This document shows, in pieces, positions 17,392-26,760 of a stretch of DNA of 54,932 nt. Each line of letters begins with the position of its first letter. Within the stretch, counting starts at the first letter, position 1. The translations under genes were made by a program, and so were the position numbers. This DNA comes from Pseudomonas vlassakiae (GTDB lineage Bacteria > Pseudomonadota > Gammaproteobacteria > Pseudomonadales > Pseudomonadaceae): the NCBI RefSeq assembly GCF_014269035.2, contig NZ_JABWRP020000027.1:1-54932 (forward strand), written 5' to 3'. The notes below the pieces were generated by a model. That model saw only the letters and a list, made by a program, of their open reading frames with translations. It made no database searches and was not told the origin of the DNA.

Positions 17392-19710
17392 TCAAGGCCG
17401 GCTGGCCACCGCGGCTTTGTCCCGTTCACTGATCACATAGTGACGATACTCCGGGTCCGCCTTGATCTGCGCCTCGGTAAACGGCAGCGCTGCCAGCTGC
17501 TTGGCCGAAAACGCCTTGGTCTGGTCGCTGAAGTGCGCCGAGCCGGCTTCGCTGGACTGCGAGAACGCCAATAGCCCACGCGCCTGTGGCCCATCTTCAG
17601 TGAAACTCACCACCTGCAGGTAGCTGGTACCACTGACCACCAGCCGCTTGCCCGGCCCGTGCGGCACGCTGAACATCGCGTTATAAACCCCCAGCTGCTG
17701 CGGCCCGCCTGGTACAGGCGTGCCATCGGCGGCCTGCTGGATCTGCCCCCAGCGGCTGCCCTCCTCCACACCGGCCTTGGCCACTTGCTGCTTCGATGCC
17801 AAGGCTGCTTCGCGCAACAGCTGGCGCACGGCCGCCTGCTCCACCGCCAGGCCACGCGGGGTGTGCTGCGGGTCTGCCGGGTCGAAGGCCACGCGCCAGC
17901 TTTGCGGCTGCTTGGCCATGGCCTCGACCATGTTCTGGAAATGCACCAGGCCGACACCACTGGACAAATCGGCCTTGCCATTCCAGGCGGCGAGGCTGGC
18001 GCACACAGCCTGCAGGTCGGCTTCTGCCCCTTTGCACCACTGCAGCAGGTCGGGCAGCACCAGGCTGGCCAGGTAAACGTCGTCATCCAGCACCATGCGC
18101 TGCAAGTCATCGACACCCAGCTTGGCGTTGCCTTGCAGGCGCTCGAGGGCAAAGCGGCCGCGCATGCCCAGTGGCTGGTCGCTGCGGCTGATCAACGGCG
18201 AGAAACCGGTCAACGGCTGGGCTGGGTTGGTCATCCAGGCCGGGTCGTTGGAGTTCTGCACGAAGTCGTTGCGCTCCAGGCTGGGCAGCATCCGCGCCGG
18301 GAAGATGCCAGGCTGCGCGGCATCCGCATCGACCTTCCACTGGCAGGCGCTGCGCGACCCGTCCAGCACCACCAGAGGGCCTTGCACCACCGGGTTGCTG
18401 CATTCGCTCAGCAGTTGCTGATCGACATAAGGCACCACGGACTGGTTCAGGTACAGCGCCGTGCCTGCGGCATCGACCGCCAGGGTGTTGACCCAGGGGA
18501 TGCCCTGCAACTGTTCGGTGGACCCCTTCAGGGCCTCCAGGCTGTCGGCACGGTTGATGCGATACCACTGCTGCAGCACACGCGTGTTGTCCAGGTTGGC
18601 ATCGCGCAGGCTATAGGCTGCCTGGGTGTCCCAGTCCAGTCGCCCAGGCCACTGCACCACCGGCCCGAAACCGGAGCTGTAGACCTGGCGCTCGACCTGG
18701 CTGAGGGTGCCATCGGCGGCCTTGACCGTGACGCTCACGGTTTGCCGTGCCATCGGGATGGACTTGCCATCCTGCAGGTAATGGGTCGGATCCTTGGGGT
18801 CCAACTGCAAGCGATACAGGGTGAAGTGCTTTGAGGTATCCACCGTGTGGGTCCAGGCCAGGTGGCGGTTGAAGCCGATGTTCACCACCGGCAGGCCAGG
18901 CAAAGCGGCGCCCATCACATCCAGCTTGCCTGGAATGGTCAGCTGCATCTGGTAAAAACGCATGCCACCCATCCACGGGAAGTGCGGGTTGGCCAGCAAC
19001 AGGCCGCGGCCATTGGCCGAGCGTTGCGCCCCCACAGCCACCGCGTTGCTGCCGCGCTCGGAGGCGAAGCGCTGCTGCTGGGCCAGCGCCACGTCAAAGG
19101 CCGGGGTTGCTCGCTGGGCTGCCAGCCTGGGGGGCTGGGCGCCCGCCAGCGCTTCGGCGAACTGACCCACGCCCCCTTCAGCCAGCAGGCGACGGGTCAG
19201 TTTGACCAGGTCCTGGCTGGTAATCGGGCGTACCCACTGGCCGTCGCCGCATTCCGCAGGCAGGCCTTGCTTGCGCCGCTCGGCCAAGGCGCGGTTGAAG
19301 CCGCTGGCATAACCCTCCAGCAGTTCGCGCACCTGCGCTGGCTGGGCCTGCATGAAGCCAGTGACTGCCGCCGGCGTGTTGAGCCAGCTGAAGAACAGGT
19401 CACTGGCGAGGTTGTCGCGTTGTTCGAGGGTCTTGGCCTGAGCGCCGAAATAGCGCGAGCGCTCACCGTTGACCGTCAGCACTTCATTGGCCAGCAGGCA
19501 CAGGTTGTTCTGGGCATAGGCATAGCCAATGCCATACCCCAGGCCGCGCTCATCCTTGGCGACGATATGCGGCACACCAAAACTGGTGCGACGGATCTGC
19601 GCACTGGCATCAGCGCCGGTTTCCCGCGCCTGCACGGCTACGCTGGAGGCGACCAGGGCAGCCGCCAGGCTGGCACAGGTCAAGGGACGCGAAATTGACA
19701 ACACGGGCAT
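17392..19710 (-). CDS. pvdQ: PvdQ-type acyl-homoserine lactone/pyoverdine acylase
   Basis: Periplasmic Ntn-hydrolase of the penicillin acylase family (772 residues). A signal peptide of about 28 residues (LAAALVASSVAVQA) precedes the alpha chain; autoprocessing is expected between Gly220 and the nucleophile Ser221 (ERGSNAVAVG), which starts the beta chain. PvdQ enzymes remove the fatty acid from pyoverdine precursors and also cleave long-chain acyl-homoserine lactones. The length and the alpha-chain start fit PvdQ better than the longer QuiP or HacB. No pyoverdine genes are nearby, so its in vivo substrate is open. Confidence 0.85.
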   Translation of the reverse strand: MPVLSISRPLTCASLAAALVASSVAVQARETGADASAQIRRTSFGVPHIVAKDERGLGYGIGYAYAQNNLCLLANEVLTVNGERSRYFGAQAKTLEQRDNLASDLFFSWLNTPAAVTGFMQAQPAQVRELLEGYASGFNRALAERRKQGLPAECGDGQWVRPITSQDLVKLTRRLLAEGGVGQFAEALAGAQPPRLAAQRATPAFDVALAQQQRFASERGSNAVAVGAQRSANGRGLLLANPHFPWMGGMRFYQMQLTIPGKLDVMGAALPGLPVVNIGFNRHLAWTHTVDTSKHFTLYRLQLDPKDPTHYLQDGKSIPMARQTVSVTVKAADGTLSQVERQVYSSGFGPVVQWPGRLDWDTQAAYSLRDANLDNTRVLQQWYRINRADSLEALKGSTEQLQGIPWVNTLAVDAAGTALYLNQSVVPYVDQQLLSECSNPVVQGPLVVLDGSRSACQWKVDADAAQPGIFPARMLPSLERNDFVQNSNDPAWMTNPAQPLTGFSPLISRSDQPLGMRGRFALERLQGNAKLGVDDLQRMVLDDDVYLASLVLPDLLQWCKGAEADLQAVCASLAAWNGKADLSSGVGLVHFQNMVEAMAKQPQSWRVAFDPADPQHTPRGLAVEQAAVRQLLREAALASKQQVAKAGVEEGSRWGQIQQAADGTPVPGGPQQLGVYNAMFSVPHGPGKRLVVSGTSYLQVVSFTEDGPQARGLLAFSQSSEAGSAHFSDQTKAFSAKQLAALPFTEAQIKADPEYRHYVISERDKAAVASRP

Positions 19711-19905
19711 TCCTCGGATTCAGGGATCATTCCCGATCAAACGAACGGCTGGATGAAAATTTTACGCGCAGTGGCGCCGCGAACCGTCTTCAACAGACAC
19801 CGGCAGAAAATTTTGCAGGCAGACGCTGCAGATTTGCCGTTCTCATTCGTCCTTAATCAGTGAGCCACCCATATTTCGGGACAGTCCACGAAAAGGAGCA
19901 TTCAC

Positions 19906-20280
19906 ATGTACGACCCGCAACCCTCATTGCAGACCGGGCGCATTCCGGGGAAGGCGGCCATCGGCGCGGCCACCAGCGTGGACGAGCGTACCGGCAACGA
20001 GCAGATTCGCGAACTGCTGCGCAATTACGGCCTGCGCACCAGCCTCATTCGCCTGAAAGTGATCGATGCGCTGTACCACGCAGATCGCACCGGGCGCAGC
20101 ATCGGCGTGCGCGGCGTGCATGCGCAACTGGAGCAACTGGACATCCCGTTGTCGTTCCTGAGCGTGCGCGAGGTGCTCAAACGGCTGTGCACAGAGGGTG
20201 TGATCAGCCTTGGCAGCGACAAGTGCTACAGCCTCAAGCCCGAAGCACGCGCCGTACTCGAACAGCCCTTGCCGCGCTGA
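19906..20280 (+). CDS. Fur-like winged-helix regulator, DNA-binding half only
   Basis: A 124-residue protein resembling the N-terminal winged-helix domain of Fur/Zur regulators: ELLRNYGLRTSLIRLKVIDAL, then GVRGVHAQLEQLDIPLSFLSVREVLKRL and a wing ending at GVISLGSDKCYSL. The C-terminal metal-binding dimerisation domain of true Fur proteins is missing, as is the HHH/Cys metal-site pattern. Metal response is therefore doubtful. AAGGAG site before the ATG at 19906. It is divergent from pvdQ. Confidence 0.75.
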   Translation: MYDPQPSLQTGRIPGKAAIGAATSVDERTGNEQIRELLRNYGLRTSLIRLKVIDALYHADRTGRSIGVRGVHAQLEQLDIPLSFLSVREVLKRLCTEGVISLGSDKCYSLKPEARAVLEQPLPR

Positions 20281-20314
20281 CTGCAGGCCGCCTGACGCTG
20301 CCGCCGGGCCGGCG

Positions 20315-20503
20315 TCAGGGCTTGACCTTGCGCCGCAGAATCCCGTTGATCACGACCACCACCACGGCAATCGCGATAGCCAGCATCTGGAAGGTCTGTT
20401 CACTGATCGTGCCTTGCTTCTGCAGATGCGACAGGCCCAGCATGAGGCCCAGCACCACCAGGATGATCAGAAGCGAATATTTGAGGCGCTGCACGTGGGT
20501 CAT
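20315..20503 (-). CDS. Small two-helix membrane protein
   Basis: A 62-residue inner-membrane protein with two hydrophobic helices (LLIILVVLGLMLGL and MLAIAIAVVVVVINGIL) and a basic C-terminus (RRKVKP). The ATG at 20503 has an AAGGA site 8 bases upstream and is preferred over an ATG 18 bases further up. No function is recognised; the topology suggests both ends in the cytoplasm. Confidence 0.75.
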   Translation of the reverse strand: MTHVQRLKYSLLIILVVLGLMLGLSHLQKQGTISEQTFQMLAIAIAVVVVVINGILRRKVKP

Positions 20504-20651
20504 CGAAAAATCCTTCAACATCGGGGGTATTTGCTCACAACGAGCGGCGACAATGATACAACGTCAACGCCTTGCAGCGCTGCATTTCCTGCTTAGCATG
20601 GCAAGGCATGCCTGAAAGCATTGGGCTTCCTCAATCCATGCTGGAGGCACC

Positions 20652-21110
20652 ATGCGCAGGTTCGCGCTGTTCATCATGCTGCTCGCGCCATCACTTCCCA
20701 TTCAGGCCCTCGACACCGGCCAGGCGCCGCCTGAACAATTGCTCACACTAGGTGACCAATTGGCTGCCCATGCAGGCAGCAGCCAGTGGCAACAACTATG
20801 GCAAAGAAGCCGCGCAGCCGGGCACCTGCAAGCAAGGCCCGGTCACCCCTATTTCACCATCCCGCAGCCATTGCTGCCCGCACTGGCTCGCCAGGCGCTG
20901 GCACAGGCGGATCAGGTCGAACCCCGGGGCAAAACCGTCGCCCGCTACCGGCGGACCTTTCCCGACCGGGTCATCGGCATGCTCGATAACCAGCCATTGA
21001 ACAGCCTCTGCCTGGAGATCGACTGGCGCACCTTGCCACACCGGCATTCGGATGACGCTCACGACTATCTTTCAGGTGCGAGCCTGCTGAACAGTTATCC
21101 GTGTGAATAA
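20652..21110 (+). CDS. Hypothetical exported protein
   Basis: A 152-residue protein with a signal peptide (about 1-19, FALFIMLLAPSLPIQA) and otherwise soluble, so probably periplasmic. No domain is recognised. Only two cysteines remain after cleavage (near residues 120 and 151), which could form a disulphide. Good GGAGG site before the ATG. It may mark the left edge of the accessory islet that continues to 23080. Confidence 0.65.
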   Translation: MRRFALFIMLLAPSLPIQALDTGQAPPEQLLTLGDQLAAHAGSSQWQQLWQRSRAAGHLQARPGHPYFTIPQPLLPALARQALAQADQVEPRGKTVARYRRTFPDRVIGMLDNQPLNSLCLEIDWRTLPHRHSDDAHDYLSGASLLNSYPCE

Positions 21111-21341
21111 GGGTTCGGGCACTCACTAGCGCGATGGAAATGCAACCCAACGAGCAATCGGGCCTGCAAAGCAGTGTTGACGCAACGTCCTACATCCCGC
21201 GACTTCGTTGCCTGCAAGCCCTGCTCACCAAAACTACAACTGCCAGCCCACTTGGCGCCTAGTCGCAACATTCGGCGTTCACCGAGAATTCCTCCATGCC
21301 AACGACAGGCATCGCGCTCCATCCACCGCGAGGAAGTCTTT

Positions 21342-21722
21342 ATGGAACTGCCAGATCTCACATCCATCGACATCGGCCAGTTACCGCATTCGTTGCAGGC
21401 CCTGATCGAATGCATCGGCCTTGAAAACGCCTACCAGTTGACCTGCGCCTACGGCGGCAGGCCCAAGTACATCCCCAAGCACCGAGCGCGCACCAAACTC
21501 GCCGACGTGCTTCCGGCAGACGCACTCGACGCCCTGATCAAGCGATTTGCCGGTGTGGCCCTGGAAATACCCAAGGCAGATCATTTCCTGAGGCAATTGC
21601 GCAATCTGCAAATCCAGAAAGAAAGCGCCGAAGGTTTGTCTCGCAGTCTGCTCGCCAACAAGTATGGGTTGAGCCTGCGACAGATCGGCAACATCCGGCG
21701 CCAGGAGCATGACGCTCGCTAA
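21342..21722 (+). CDS. Mor-family transcriptional activator-like protein
   Basis: A 126-residue protein resembling the Mor (middle operon regulator) family of Mu-like phages, which activate promoters as dimers. The dimerisation region includes LTCAYGGRPKYIPKHRA, and the C-terminal helix-turn-helix is LANKYGLSLRQIGNIRR. The ATG at 21342 follows GAGGAAG; upstream in-frame sequence looks non-coding. It directly precedes two DUF2589 genes with the same orientation, so they are its likely targets. No other Mu-type genes are nearby. Confidence 0.82.
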   Translation: MELPDLTSIDIGQLPHSLQALIECIGLENAYQLTCAYGGRPKYIPKHRARTKLADVLPADALDALIKRFAGVALEIPKADHFLRQLRNLQIQKESAEGLSRSLLANKYGLSLRQIGNIRRQEHDAR

Positions 21723-21785
21723 TGATGAATGCGGCGCCAAACAACGGCCCTATCGAAAACTTAATATCCACACAGGGGAATACCC

Positions 21786-22460
21786 ATGATAGATAACAGT
21801 CTCATCGGCTCCGTGATCAACTCGCTGCCAATGGATAAAATGATCGCTGCCCCGCTGCAGGCGATGATCAAGGCTCAAGTGAGTGCAAGCAAATCCTACG
21901 CTGACTTCCTCATGCAAGTGTGCATTCAGGATGGCAAGGCAGTCGCTATCCAGTTCGACTACGACGAAACGATCGTCAATGAGCAAGGCGAATATCAAGG
22001 TGTTGTCAGCAAAACCATGAAGGTGCCCCTGCTGGCAGCCATCACCCACCCGAATATCTCGATCATGGAGGGTAATGTAGAGTTCGAACTGACCATCAAC
22101 CAGTTTGCCGAAGACAAGAGCACCAGCAAAAAAGAAGGCGGTGTGGAAGGCAAAGTGGGGTGGGGGCCGTTCAGCGTAAGCGTCAAGGGCAGTATCAGTA
22201 ACCATTCCGAGCAAACTCGCAAAACCGACACGACTGCCCGTTATAAATTCAATACTCGAATCGCGCGCCAGGAACCGCCTGAGGCCATGATGAAAGTTAT
22301 TGATTTTCTGGTAAGTGCAAGTACCAAACCCGTCGTGGTCAAAGGTGACGAAGCACCGCGCAGTCTCGAAAAGATATCCGACGCTGACGTTCTGAAGATC
22401 GACAATGCCGCGGCTGCCAATTCAGCAGCACCTGCTAATGCCAATACGGCTGCACCTTGA
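21786..22460 (+). CDS. DUF2589 family protein (first paralogue)
   Basis: A 224-residue cytosolic protein of the DUF2589 family, function unknown. N-terminal amphipathic helix (PLQAMIKAQVSASKSYADFL), then a beta-rich core with VPLLAAITHPNISIMEGNVE and KVGWGPFSVSVKGSIS, then the motif RIARQEPPEAMMKVIDFL, and an Ala/Asn-rich low-complexity tail from about 208. The EPPEA motif recurs in the next gene. No signal peptide or membrane helix. GGGGAA site before the ATG. Base composition appears less GC-rich than the flanking core genes. Confidence 0.8.
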   Translation: MIDNSLIGSVINSLPMDKMIAAPLQAMIKAQVSASKSYADFLMQVCIQDGKAVAIQFDYDETIVNEQGEYQGVVSKTMKVPLLAAITHPNISIMEGNVEFELTINQFAEDKSTSKKEGGVEGKVGWGPFSVSVKGSISNHSEQTRKTDTTARYKFNTRIARQEPPEAMMKVIDFLVSASTKPVVVKGDEAPRSLEKISDADVLKIDNAAAANSAAPANANTAAP

Positions 22461-22522
22461 GCACTGCGTCATTACCCCCGCCGTCCGCGACGGGGGACCT
22501 TACGGCAAAGAGGAAATATTGA

Positions 22523-23080
22523 GTGGACACGTCACCCTCCCCCATGACCTCGCTTGACCTGCGCGATATCACTCGCGGCCTGCAAGAGGCCGCGGCGGCG
22601 ACGAACAGCCTGATCGCGCAACAGTATATAAACCTCTTCGACCAGTTTTTCGATTTCGATGATCAGGCGCTGGGCGCCCCCATGAGGGCAAAGATGGTAG
22701 AAGTCGCCATGGACGACTTCCATATCATGCGTGTGCCCCTCTTTGCACTGGTATCCCCCAAAGGGCTGGCACTTGAACGCATGCAAGTCGACTTGTCGGT
22801 CCGTGTCAAAGGGACCGATATATTGCAGGACCTGAATGCAGAAGCGGAGAAAAGCCCCGCTGCGAAGTTCAAGGTTTCCATAGGCTCGCAGGGGCGTCAG
22901 GGTGAAGCGCGCGACCCTGACGAAGTGCAGATTCGCATGCAGTTCCAGGCATGCGAGCCCCCTGAAGCACTGAACCGGCTGATTGAGCAGTACACCAACA
23001 TGATCATTCCAGTACGCACTGACCCTCCCCCTCCACCCAGTGACAGCAATGAATTCATCGAGGCCGCCACCGTACGCTGA
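22523..23080 (+). CDS. DUF2589 family protein (second paralogue)
   Basis: A 185-residue paralogue of the preceding gene. It shares the layout: an N-terminal helix (LQEAAAATNSLIAQQYINLF), the segment MRVPLFALVSPKGLALERMQ matching VPLLAAITHP in the first protein, a strand AKFKVSIGS, and the shared motif CEPPEALNRLIEQY. The tail is Pro-rich (DPPPPPS). GTG start at 22523 with a GAGGAA site. It is 62 bases after its neighbour; a short hairpin (22474-22497) lies in the gap. The stop is 8 bases from the convergent tamB. Confidence 0.78.
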   Translation: MDTSPSPMTSLDLRDITRGLQEAAAATNSLIAQQYINLFDQFFDFDDQALGAPMRAKMVEVAMDDFHIMRVPLFALVSPKGLALERMQVDLSVRVKGTDILQDLNAEAEKSPAAKFKVSIGSQGRQGEARDPDEVQIRMQFQACEPPEALNRLIEQYTNMIIPVRTDPPPPPSDSNEFIEAATVR

Positions 23081-23088
23081 CGCGCCCC

Positions 23089-26000
23089 TCAGAAGTCTCG
23101 CTTGTAGAAGATATCCAAGGAGCTTGCCAGCCCGCTGGCAGCCTCCAGATAAACCTTCTTGCTCAACTTGTAACGCAGCGCAATGGTATTGGCCGGCTCG
23201 AACACCCCGACCCCGTAGCGCAAGCTGAGCTTCTCGGTCAGGTTGCCACTGGCCACCACGCTGGTGCTGTTACCGGAGCCTTCGGTATCCAGCTGGAAAT
23301 CATCGATCCCCAGGCCCGAGGCCAGGCTGCCGGTAATCCCCGCACTGCCCGCCAGGCCCAGGCCCAATGCCGCTTCGGCAAGCATGTTGTTATCCTCGCC
23401 AGAAGTCCCCAGCGGGCGCCCCAGCACCAGGTACGACAACGCCTGCTCCTGGCTCATGGCCGGTTCCGAGAACACCGTGGTGGTCGGTTGCTCGGCGCTG
23501 CCGCTCAGGCGGATACCGGCAATCACATCGTCGACCTTGCGGATGGCCTCGATATCCAGATAAGGCTGGTCGATCGGCCCGGCAAACAGCAACCGTGCGC
23601 GGCGAATGGTCAGGCGCTGGCCGTAGGCACGGTAACGACCATCGGCCAGGCTCAGTTCGCCACGGGTGTCCATGTTGTCGCCAATGTGCACATGGCCGAG
23701 CAGGTTGGCGGTCAGGCCGAAGCCGCTGAATGACAGCGTGTCCTGCCCCACGACCACGTCGATATCCATGGCCATCGCCATGGGCGGCTTGCCCTCTTCG
23801 GTCTGGTGGCCGACGATGACCGTGTCGTCCGAGACCTTGACGGTAGAAGGTGGCAACTCGCGCACAATGATCTTGCCCTTGGGTACCAGCACCTTGCCGG
23901 TCACCGCCAGCTTGTCATCAATCAGCCGCAGGTTCAGGTCCGGGGCAACTTCCAGTGTGGCGTAGGGCTCGACGGTCACGGGCAGTTGCTGGCCCTGCAG
24001 ACGCAGGTCCATGCCCAGGGCCTGGCCCCAGGTCAGCTGGCCGTTGAGCTGGCCGCGGCCGGCATCGCCGCTGCGCCAGCCGCCGTTGATCTGCACCTGC
24101 TCGCCAGCGATCAAGGCCTGCAGCGACAGGTCCTGCAGGCTGACCGGCAGCTCGGCACCACTGACCTCGCCCCCCGTGAGCATCAGGTTGCCGTTGACTT
24201 GTGGCGCCAGCAAGGTGCCGGTCAAGCGGCCGCTGCCATTCAACTGCCCGGCCAGGCGTTCGACCATAGGCACGAACGGACGGGCAATCGACACGTCCAG
24301 CCCCGCGAGACGGAACTCGCCCGACAGCGGCTTGTTCTTGCCCAGCGGATCGAGGCGCGTGTTCAGGCTCAGCTCCCCGAGGCGCTCACCGCGAAAATCC
24401 AGGCGCGTATCGACCCGGCGTGGCGCCAGGGTGCTGTCCAGACGCAGGGCCTGGTAAGGGAAGTCGATCCAGCGGCCGTTGTCGCGGACACGCAACGTAC
24501 CGCCACTGGCATCGACACGGATGTTGCCCTTCGGGCCGCTGGCCGGAATGTCCAGGTTCACGTCGGCATTGAGCATGCCTTGCCAGGCGAAGTCCTTCGG
24601 CAGCCATTGCGCCAGGCTATCCAGCGGGAACTGCTTGAGGTGATAGCGCAAACGCGGCTCGGGCGCCAGCCGTTGGTCCTCGCCGCACAGGCTGGCCTGG
24701 CCTGAACGCCAGCAATGGGCACCGAAATCCAATTGGCCACTGGCCAGCCGCTGCAGGCGCGCCGGTGACTGCAGCTGCCAGTCCTGGCCACCGGCCTGGA
24801 TCCTGCCGCTGGCCAGGCGACCACGCCAGTCACCCTTGCTCAGCTGGCCATCCAGGCCCAGGTCGAGCTTGAGTTGCGGACCGTCCAGGGCCAGGGTCAG
24901 CGCCTGCTGGCGGATATCACCCTTGCCGTTGGCCTGCAAGGTGCCCAGCACCGTGTCCCCCACGCGGATGCCGCTGGCCTTGAGGTCGATCACGCCCCGT
25001 TGGGCGCTGTCCAGACGTCCCTCCAGCTCGAGCCGCTGGAGGTGGTTTTCTTCCTGCGCCAGTTGCTGGCCCTGCAGGGTCAGGTTGCCTTGCGGTACGT
25101 TCAGCGTGCCGCTGACGTCCAGGCGCCCTTTAACCTGCCCTTGCAGCCTCGGCCACAACTGGCCAAGCCGTGGCAGATCGAGGTCGACACGCCCGGCCAG
25201 GCGCTGCTGCAGGCTACCGCTACCGTTGATACGGTTATCGCCCAGTTGCACAGCCAGCGCGCCGAGCGTCCAGCTCTGCCCGGCCCCTTGGGCTTCGATC
25301 TTGAGCACCGCCGGCTGCCCGCGCAGGCGCCCCTTGAGGTCGAGCTGGGCATCCAGGCTGAGTTGTTCGCCCTTCATCTCACCCTTGCTGCGCAAAGGCC
25401 CGGCCAGGGTGCCCGGCAACTCGGCGAGCCAGTACGCGGGGTCCAGCGCTGACAACTGCAGGTCGACGTCCCAGGCCAGCGTATCGGCAAAGCGCACGGC
25501 GACACTGCCCGCCGCCTTGCCCTGCCCGGCGGTCAGCGCCAGCTGCGGCAGGCGCACCTGGCCCAGGTCACCCTGGAACGGGCTGGCCAGGGTGAATGCC
25601 CCTGCCGGGCCGTCGAGGTCACCGTTGAGGGTGCCCTGGTAGTTGCCATCCTGGTATTGAACCTGGGCAATGAAACGCTTGAGGGTAACCTGCGGCGGCG
25701 TTTCCAGCGGGTACAGACGCAACCACGGGAAGTCCTGCCAATCCAGTTGAGCGTCGGCCTTCAGCGCCTGCTGCCAGTCAGCGCTGGCCTGCAGCTTGAC
25801 GCGCTGGGTGTCGCTGGCTGTCAGGTCCAGGGCATCCAGCTTGGCGCCCTTGGCGTCGACCTTGCCGGCCAGCGCCAGTGCGATCGGTGCCTGTTCGGCC
25901 GGCAGGCTGGCGCTACCAGTCAGTTGATAGCCCTTGAGGAGATCGCCCTGGGCCTCCAGCACAAGCTGGTTGAATTGCAACGTGTCGGGCAACGAGCCCG

Positions 26001-26760
26001 TTGGCTTGAAGGCGTCGGCGCGTAGCTGCAGCGTTGCCGGCAAGTGTTCGGCCAGGGCCTGTAGCGTCCCGTTCAGGCGGGCATCCAGGTAGCCGCTGCT
26101 GGTGGCGTCGAGGGTAAGGGTTTTCTGCAATTCACCTTTGGCGGTCAGGGCCAGTTGCCAGGCTTTGCCCTCCACCGCTGGCAACTGCACCTGGCCTTGA
26201 AGTTGTACCGGCCAATCGCCCTCAGGCTGCACATCGCCCTGCATCTGCACACGCAAATCGTCACGTTGCAACTGCAGGCTGTCGATGCGCAGGCCGCTCG
26301 CGGTCCAGTGCGCCGCCAGGTGCAGATCGCCGAGCAGATCACTGCCATCCAGGCGCAACTGCCCCACCTTCACCTCACCGACCTCGATCGCCACCGGCAA
26401 TCGCAGGGCGGGTAACTGCAGCGGAGCACTTTCGGCCGGTTGATCGCCTGGCGCGAAGGCCATGTCGACCCGCTGAGCCTGTAGCTGGTCGATACACAGC
26501 GTGGCGCGCATGAGGCAAGCGGGAGACCAGCTCAGTAGCGGCGCCTGCAACTGCACCGTGTTGTCGCCGTCGACCCAGCGCAGCTGGCTGGCCTGCCAGG
26601 TGCCTGCCAAGCGGCCCTGGAATGCTTCGACCGTCAGCCCTGGCACCCGGCCGAGCACCCAGCGGCTGCCGCCTTCGGTACCCAGTAACAGCCCCAGGGC
26701 CAGGGCCACCAGCAGCACACTGCCGAGCACGCCCGGCAGAACGAATTTCAACACACGCAT
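23089..26760 (-). CDS. tamB: Translocation and assembly module protein TamB
   Basis: A very long AsmA-like envelope protein (1223 residues) anchored by one N-terminal helix (LPGVLGSVLLVALALGLLLG). It spans the periplasm as a repetitive beta-rich lipid-conduit-like taco and ends in the conserved DUF490 domain (YLVLGRPLG near the end, then final residues SSLDIFYKRDF). It works with TamA in outer-membrane protein insertion and is implicated in phospholipid transport. The ATG at 26760 shares one base with the tamA stop; a GTG one codon upstream is an alternative. Confidence 0.95.
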   Translation of the reverse strand: MRVLKFVLPGVLGSVLLVALALGLLLGTEGGSRWVLGRVPGLTVEAFQGRLAGTWQASQLRWVDGDNTVQLQAPLLSWSPACLMRATLCIDQLQAQRVDMAFAPGDQPAESAPLQLPALRLPVAIEVGEVKVGQLRLDGSDLLGDLHLAAHWTASGLRIDSLQLQRDDLRVQMQGDVQPEGDWPVQLQGQVQLPAVEGKAWQLALTAKGELQKTLTLDATSSGYLDARLNGTLQALAEHLPATLQLRADAFKPTGSLPDTLQFNQLVLEAQGDLLKGYQLTGSASLPAEQAPIALALAGKVDAKGAKLDALDLTASDTQRVKLQASADWQQALKADAQLDWQDFPWLRLYPLETPPQVTLKRFIAQVQYQDGNYQGTLNGDLDGPAGAFTLASPFQGDLGQVRLPQLALTAGQGKAAGSVAVRFADTLAWDVDLQLSALDPAYWLAELPGTLAGPLRSKGEMKGEQLSLDAQLDLKGRLRGQPAVLKIEAQGAGQSWTLGALAVQLGDNRINGSGSLQQRLAGRVDLDLPRLGQLWPRLQGQVKGRLDVSGTLNVPQGNLTLQGQQLAQEENHLQRLELEGRLDSAQRGVIDLKASGIRVGDTVLGTLQANGKGDIRQQALTLALDGPQLKLDLGLDGQLSKGDWRGRLASGRIQAGGQDWQLQSPARLQRLASGQLDFGAHCWRSGQASLCGEDQRLAPEPRLRYHLKQFPLDSLAQWLPKDFAWQGMLNADVNLDIPASGPKGNIRVDASGGTLRVRDNGRWIDFPYQALRLDSTLAPRRVDTRLDFRGERLGELSLNTRLDPLGKNKPLSGEFRLAGLDVSIARPFVPMVERLAGQLNGSGRLTGTLLAPQVNGNLMLTGGEVSGAELPVSLQDLSLQALIAGEQVQINGGWRSGDAGRGQLNGQLTWGQALGMDLRLQGQQLPVTVEPYATLEVAPDLNLRLIDDKLAVTGKVLVPKGKIIVRELPPSTVKVSDDTVIVGHQTEEGKPPMAMAMDIDVVVGQDTLSFSGFGLTANLLGHVHIGDNMDTRGELSLADGRYRAYGQRLTIRRARLLFAGPIDQPYLDIEAIRKVDDVIAGIRLSGSAEQPTTTVFSEPAMSQEQALSYLVLGRPLGTSGEDNNMLAEAALGLGLAGSAGITGSLASGLGIDDFQLDTEGSGNSTSVVASGNLTEKLSLRYGVGVFEPANTIALRYKLSKKVYLEAASGLASSLDIFYKRDF

